NCBI RefSeq assembly: GCF_000021945.1
Contig: NC_011831.1
Location: 3,857,353-3,921,352, forward strand
Direction of reading: 5' to 3'
DNA: 64,000 bases
Source: Chloroflexus aggregans DSM 9485
GTDB lineage: Bacteria; Chloroflexota; Chloroflexia; Chloroflexales; Chloroflexaceae
In this document: in pieces, positions 62,329 to 64,000 of the stretch
Layout of the letters: each line of letters begins with the position of its first letter
Position numbering within the stretch: the stretch's first letter is position 1
Made by a program: the position numbers and the translations under genes
Notes under the pieces: generated by a model
What the model was told of the DNA's origin: nothing
What the model saw: the letters and a program-made list of their open reading frames with translations, nothing else
Database searches by the model: none

Positions 62329-63744
62329 ATGGGAACACCAACAATTATTCCGCATGATCGCATAACCGCTCAACGTCGCACGTTGCGAATTGCGTGGCTA
62401 ACCCTGTTTGTTTTTTTTGCACTGTTCCTCACCATTGTCACCATGGTCGTTCTGAGCCTCAGACAATGGTATCTGACGGTCACCGATGCCCATCAGGCAG
62501 TGTTAATCGTGCGAAGTTCTAACGAGAGTATTGTTTGGCAACCGGCCGGGCGCACGATCTTTCAGGGGACGCGCGATCAGCAAGAGTTAGGTGAAGGCGA
62601 CGTTTTGCGTGCATTACCGAATGCCGGATACGGTCAGGTCGCTTCGTTACGTTTATTTGAGGGTAGCCAGCTCGATCTCTGGGCCGGGGCTGAGCTGCGC
62701 TTAGTCGAACTCCGTACTACGCGCTGGCATAGTGGAACGTTACAGATTACTCTCGAACAGACGGGTGGCTACATCCGGTACGACTTGCGCGGTGATCAGT
62801 CGTTTCAAACGGTACGATTTACCGTGCTCGTCGGTGATACGCGCGTCGAGTTGTTGCCCGGTGGTAGTTACAGCATCGGGCTGTTTCCGCCCGAACGGCG
62901 GGTTATTCGAGTTGACGACCGTCCGGCATTAGTGGCCGATGTCGCGGTACGGTCCGGTAGGGCAACCGTGACCGGCGTGGTCGGTCAGGCGGTACGGCTA
63001 ACTGCCGGTCAGCGTATCGAGATTGATCCGGCCGGTTTGCCCGGTCTTCCGGTGCCGGCACGGTGGGAATTGATCCGCGATGGTGGCTTTTCCCGCTTTT
63101 CAGAGGTGGAGTATAACAATACGACGCGCACCGATGACCCAACGCTGACACGCGCAACGACGTGGCAGGTGTCGGGAACGCCAAGTTTGCCGTTGGCTGA
63201 ACGAGGCTTCTTTCGGCTCGCTGCGATTTGTCGACCACCGAACGAGACCCTCGTTTGTCGCCCCGAAGATTGGCGTACTGCGGCGTGGTTCTACCGTGTC
63301 GGAGGGCAGGTAAACGGCTTTGTTACCAGTATTCGGCAAAACTTAGGCGTCCAGGGAACCGGGGTAGATGTGTCGGAATTCCGGTCGCTTGTCTTTTCGC
63401 TGTGGGCGCGGGTCGATTATCAGTCGCTCCCGGCAGCCGGCGATCGAGGGACCGAGTGTCCGGTTATGATTCGGATCGTGGCCCGTCGGACCAGCCCGAC
63501 CGACCCTGATGAAGAACGGGTAGTGTGTATCTACACGGCGGCTAGTGACGATGCGTTACGGGTACGGGCTGATGGTGTTTTCTACGTGCGGATTGAGCCG
63601 TCGAAGTGGTCGCAATTTCGGGTAGATTTGCGTGATTCGGGTTGGTTGCCCGATTATCGTTATCTGCGCAGTGTTGAAATCTATGCCAACGGGCACGATT
63701 ATGACTCGCGGGTCGCAGAAGTCTCGCTGATCGGAACGCAGTAG
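62329..63744 (+). CDS. Membrane-anchored FecR-like domain protein
   Basis: This 471-residue protein has one N-terminal TM helix (about 20-45) and a beta-rich FecR-like domain (about 80-245, including VLVGDTRVELLPGGSYSIG and GQAVRLTAGQRIEI). A C-terminal beta-sandwich-like part (about 250-471) with Cys pairs completes it. FecR domains sense signals outside the membrane; no sigma factor is adjacent. A TATAAT at 62315-62320 ends only 8 nt before ATG 62329, implying a leaderless or nearly leaderless mRNA. Confidence 0.7.
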   Translation: MGTPTIIPHDRITAQRRTLRIAWLTLFVFFALFLTIVTMVVLSLRQWYLTVTDAHQAVLIVRSSNESIVWQPAGRTIFQGTRDQQELGEGDVLRALPNAGYGQVASLRLFEGSQLDLWAGAELRLVELRTTRWHSGTLQITLEQTGGYIRYDLRGDQSFQTVRFTVLVGDTRVELLPGGSYSIGLFPPERRVIRVDDRPALVADVAVRSGRATVTGVVGQAVRLTAGQRIEIDPAGLPGLPVPARWELIRDGGFSRFSEVEYNNTTRTDDPTLTRATTWQVSGTPSLPLAERGFFRLAAICRPPNETLVCRPEDWRTAAWFYRVGGQVNGFVTSIRQNLGVQGTGVDVSEFRSLVFSLWARVDYQSLPAAGDRGTECPVMIRIVARRTSPTDPDEERVVCIYTAASDDALRVRADGVFYVRIEPSKWSQFRVDLRDSGWLPDYRYLRSVEIYANGHDYDSRVAEVSLIGTQ

Positions 63745-63752
63745 GCTGTTCG

Positions 63753-64000
63753 ATGTTGTACCATGGGGTTGATCTGGTTGAGGTGAGACGGATCCGGCAG
63801 GCGGTGATGCGCTACGGGCAGCGTTTTTTGGCCCGTGTCTATACCGCTGCCGAACGGGCCGATTGTGAGATTGCCCCTCAGGTGATGCGCTATGAGGCGT
63901 TGGCAGCGCGATGGGCAGCTAAAGAGGCGTGTGCCAAAGCGTTGGGGATCGGGTTGCGAGGCTTAGGGGCATTTACCGTGGATTATCCGCGTGCCGGCTT
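63753..64000 (+). CDS. acpS: Holo-[acyl-carrier-protein] synthase, N-terminal part (runs off the window)
   Basis: From ATG 63753 the frame reads MLYHGVDLVEVRRI, then RFLARVYTAAER and WAAKEACAKALGIG, the phosphopantetheinyl transferase motifs (Asp near the start, KEA). It transfers 4'-phosphopantetheine to acyl carrier protein for fatty-acid synthesis. It follows the FecR-like gene after 8 nt. The gene is complete only outside this window. Confidence 0.9.
   Translation, partial: MLYHGVDLVEVRRIRQAVMRYGQRFLARVYTAAERADCEIAPQVMRYEALAARWAAKEACAKALGIGLRGLGAFTVDYPRAG

Noticed and set aside
1-64000. CRISPR arrays, tRNA or rRNA genes
   Set aside because: No regularly spaced repeats with unique spacers, cloverleaf sequences or rRNA motifs were seen in any non-coding stretch by eye. 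A tRNAscan or covariance search would be needed to exclude a missed tRNA.

Overview
The window looks like a chromosomal segment of a filamentous anoxygenic phototroph of the Chloroflexota, most likely Chloroflexus or a close relative. This is inferred from gene content and style, not from a database search. Relevant features are the PASTA-kinase/LCP/MurJ wall genes without any outer-membrane assembly genes, a compact Tad-type secretion operon, an isopentenyl phosphate kinase, an OpcA-linked oxidative pentose phosphate cluster, medium GC, and frequent GTG starts. No tRNA, rRNA, CRISPR array or prophage is visible. The DNA is nearly all coding apart from one ~1 kb repeat-rich stretch.

Layout. 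1-2735: end of prfA, rpsU with a long leader, then a GH13 amylase. 2796-6856 (minus): maltodextrin-type ABC importer (MalG-like, MalF-like, lipoprotein binding protein) and a MarR regulator behind a near-consensus promoter. 7058-10035: PucR regulator and an LCP wall-polymer ligase. 10.05-11.72 kb: an apparently intact IS200/IS605 element (tnpA+tnpB) inserted just upstream of the LCP gene. 11936-15677: gnd-like, zwf, opcA. 15.7-22.5 kb: small membrane protein, secA, HD-GYP response regulator with a histidine kinase. 22.7-25.6 kb: BNR-repeat protein and a two-gene McrB-like AAA+ module. 25.9-28.9 kb: dnaX-ebfC-recR. 29.1-33.3 kb: roadblock protein, a DUF3037/HipA-like kinase pair translationally coupled to a second (lipoprotein) amylase, and a uracil-DNA glycosylase. 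34.4-42.6 kb: Tad operon (cpaB, receiver-CpaE, cpaF/tadA, tadB, tadC), DUF192 and a glycosyltransferase-like membrane protein. 42.6-45.3 kb (minus): SpoIIM-like, isopentenyl phosphate kinase, UbiA/DPPR synthase. 45.5-50.7 kb: rdgB, ilvE, orphan ABC ATPase, small protein, PASTA kinase, RNase H-like exonuclease. 50.9-55.6 kb: nucleoside hydrolase, murJ, second LCP protein, birA. 55.8-60.4 kb: 44-residue membrane peptide and a three-gene ABC export operon. 60.45-61.5 kb: tandem structured repeats. 61.5-64 kb: lexA, FecR-like anchored protein, start of acpS.

How the genes work together. The sugar importer and its amylase form one alpha-glucan uptake unit. The pentose phosphate genes supply NADPH. 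PknB, two LCP proteins and MurJ serve envelope synthesis. Lipid-carrier genes (IPK, UbiA) sit near them. dnaX, recR, the UDG, lexA and rdgB are genome-maintenance genes. The least explained parts are the HipA/DUF3037 pair, the McrB-like pair, the 208-bp tandem repeat with its SD-ATG module, the enlarged MalG, and the structured leaders of rpsU and the second LCP gene.
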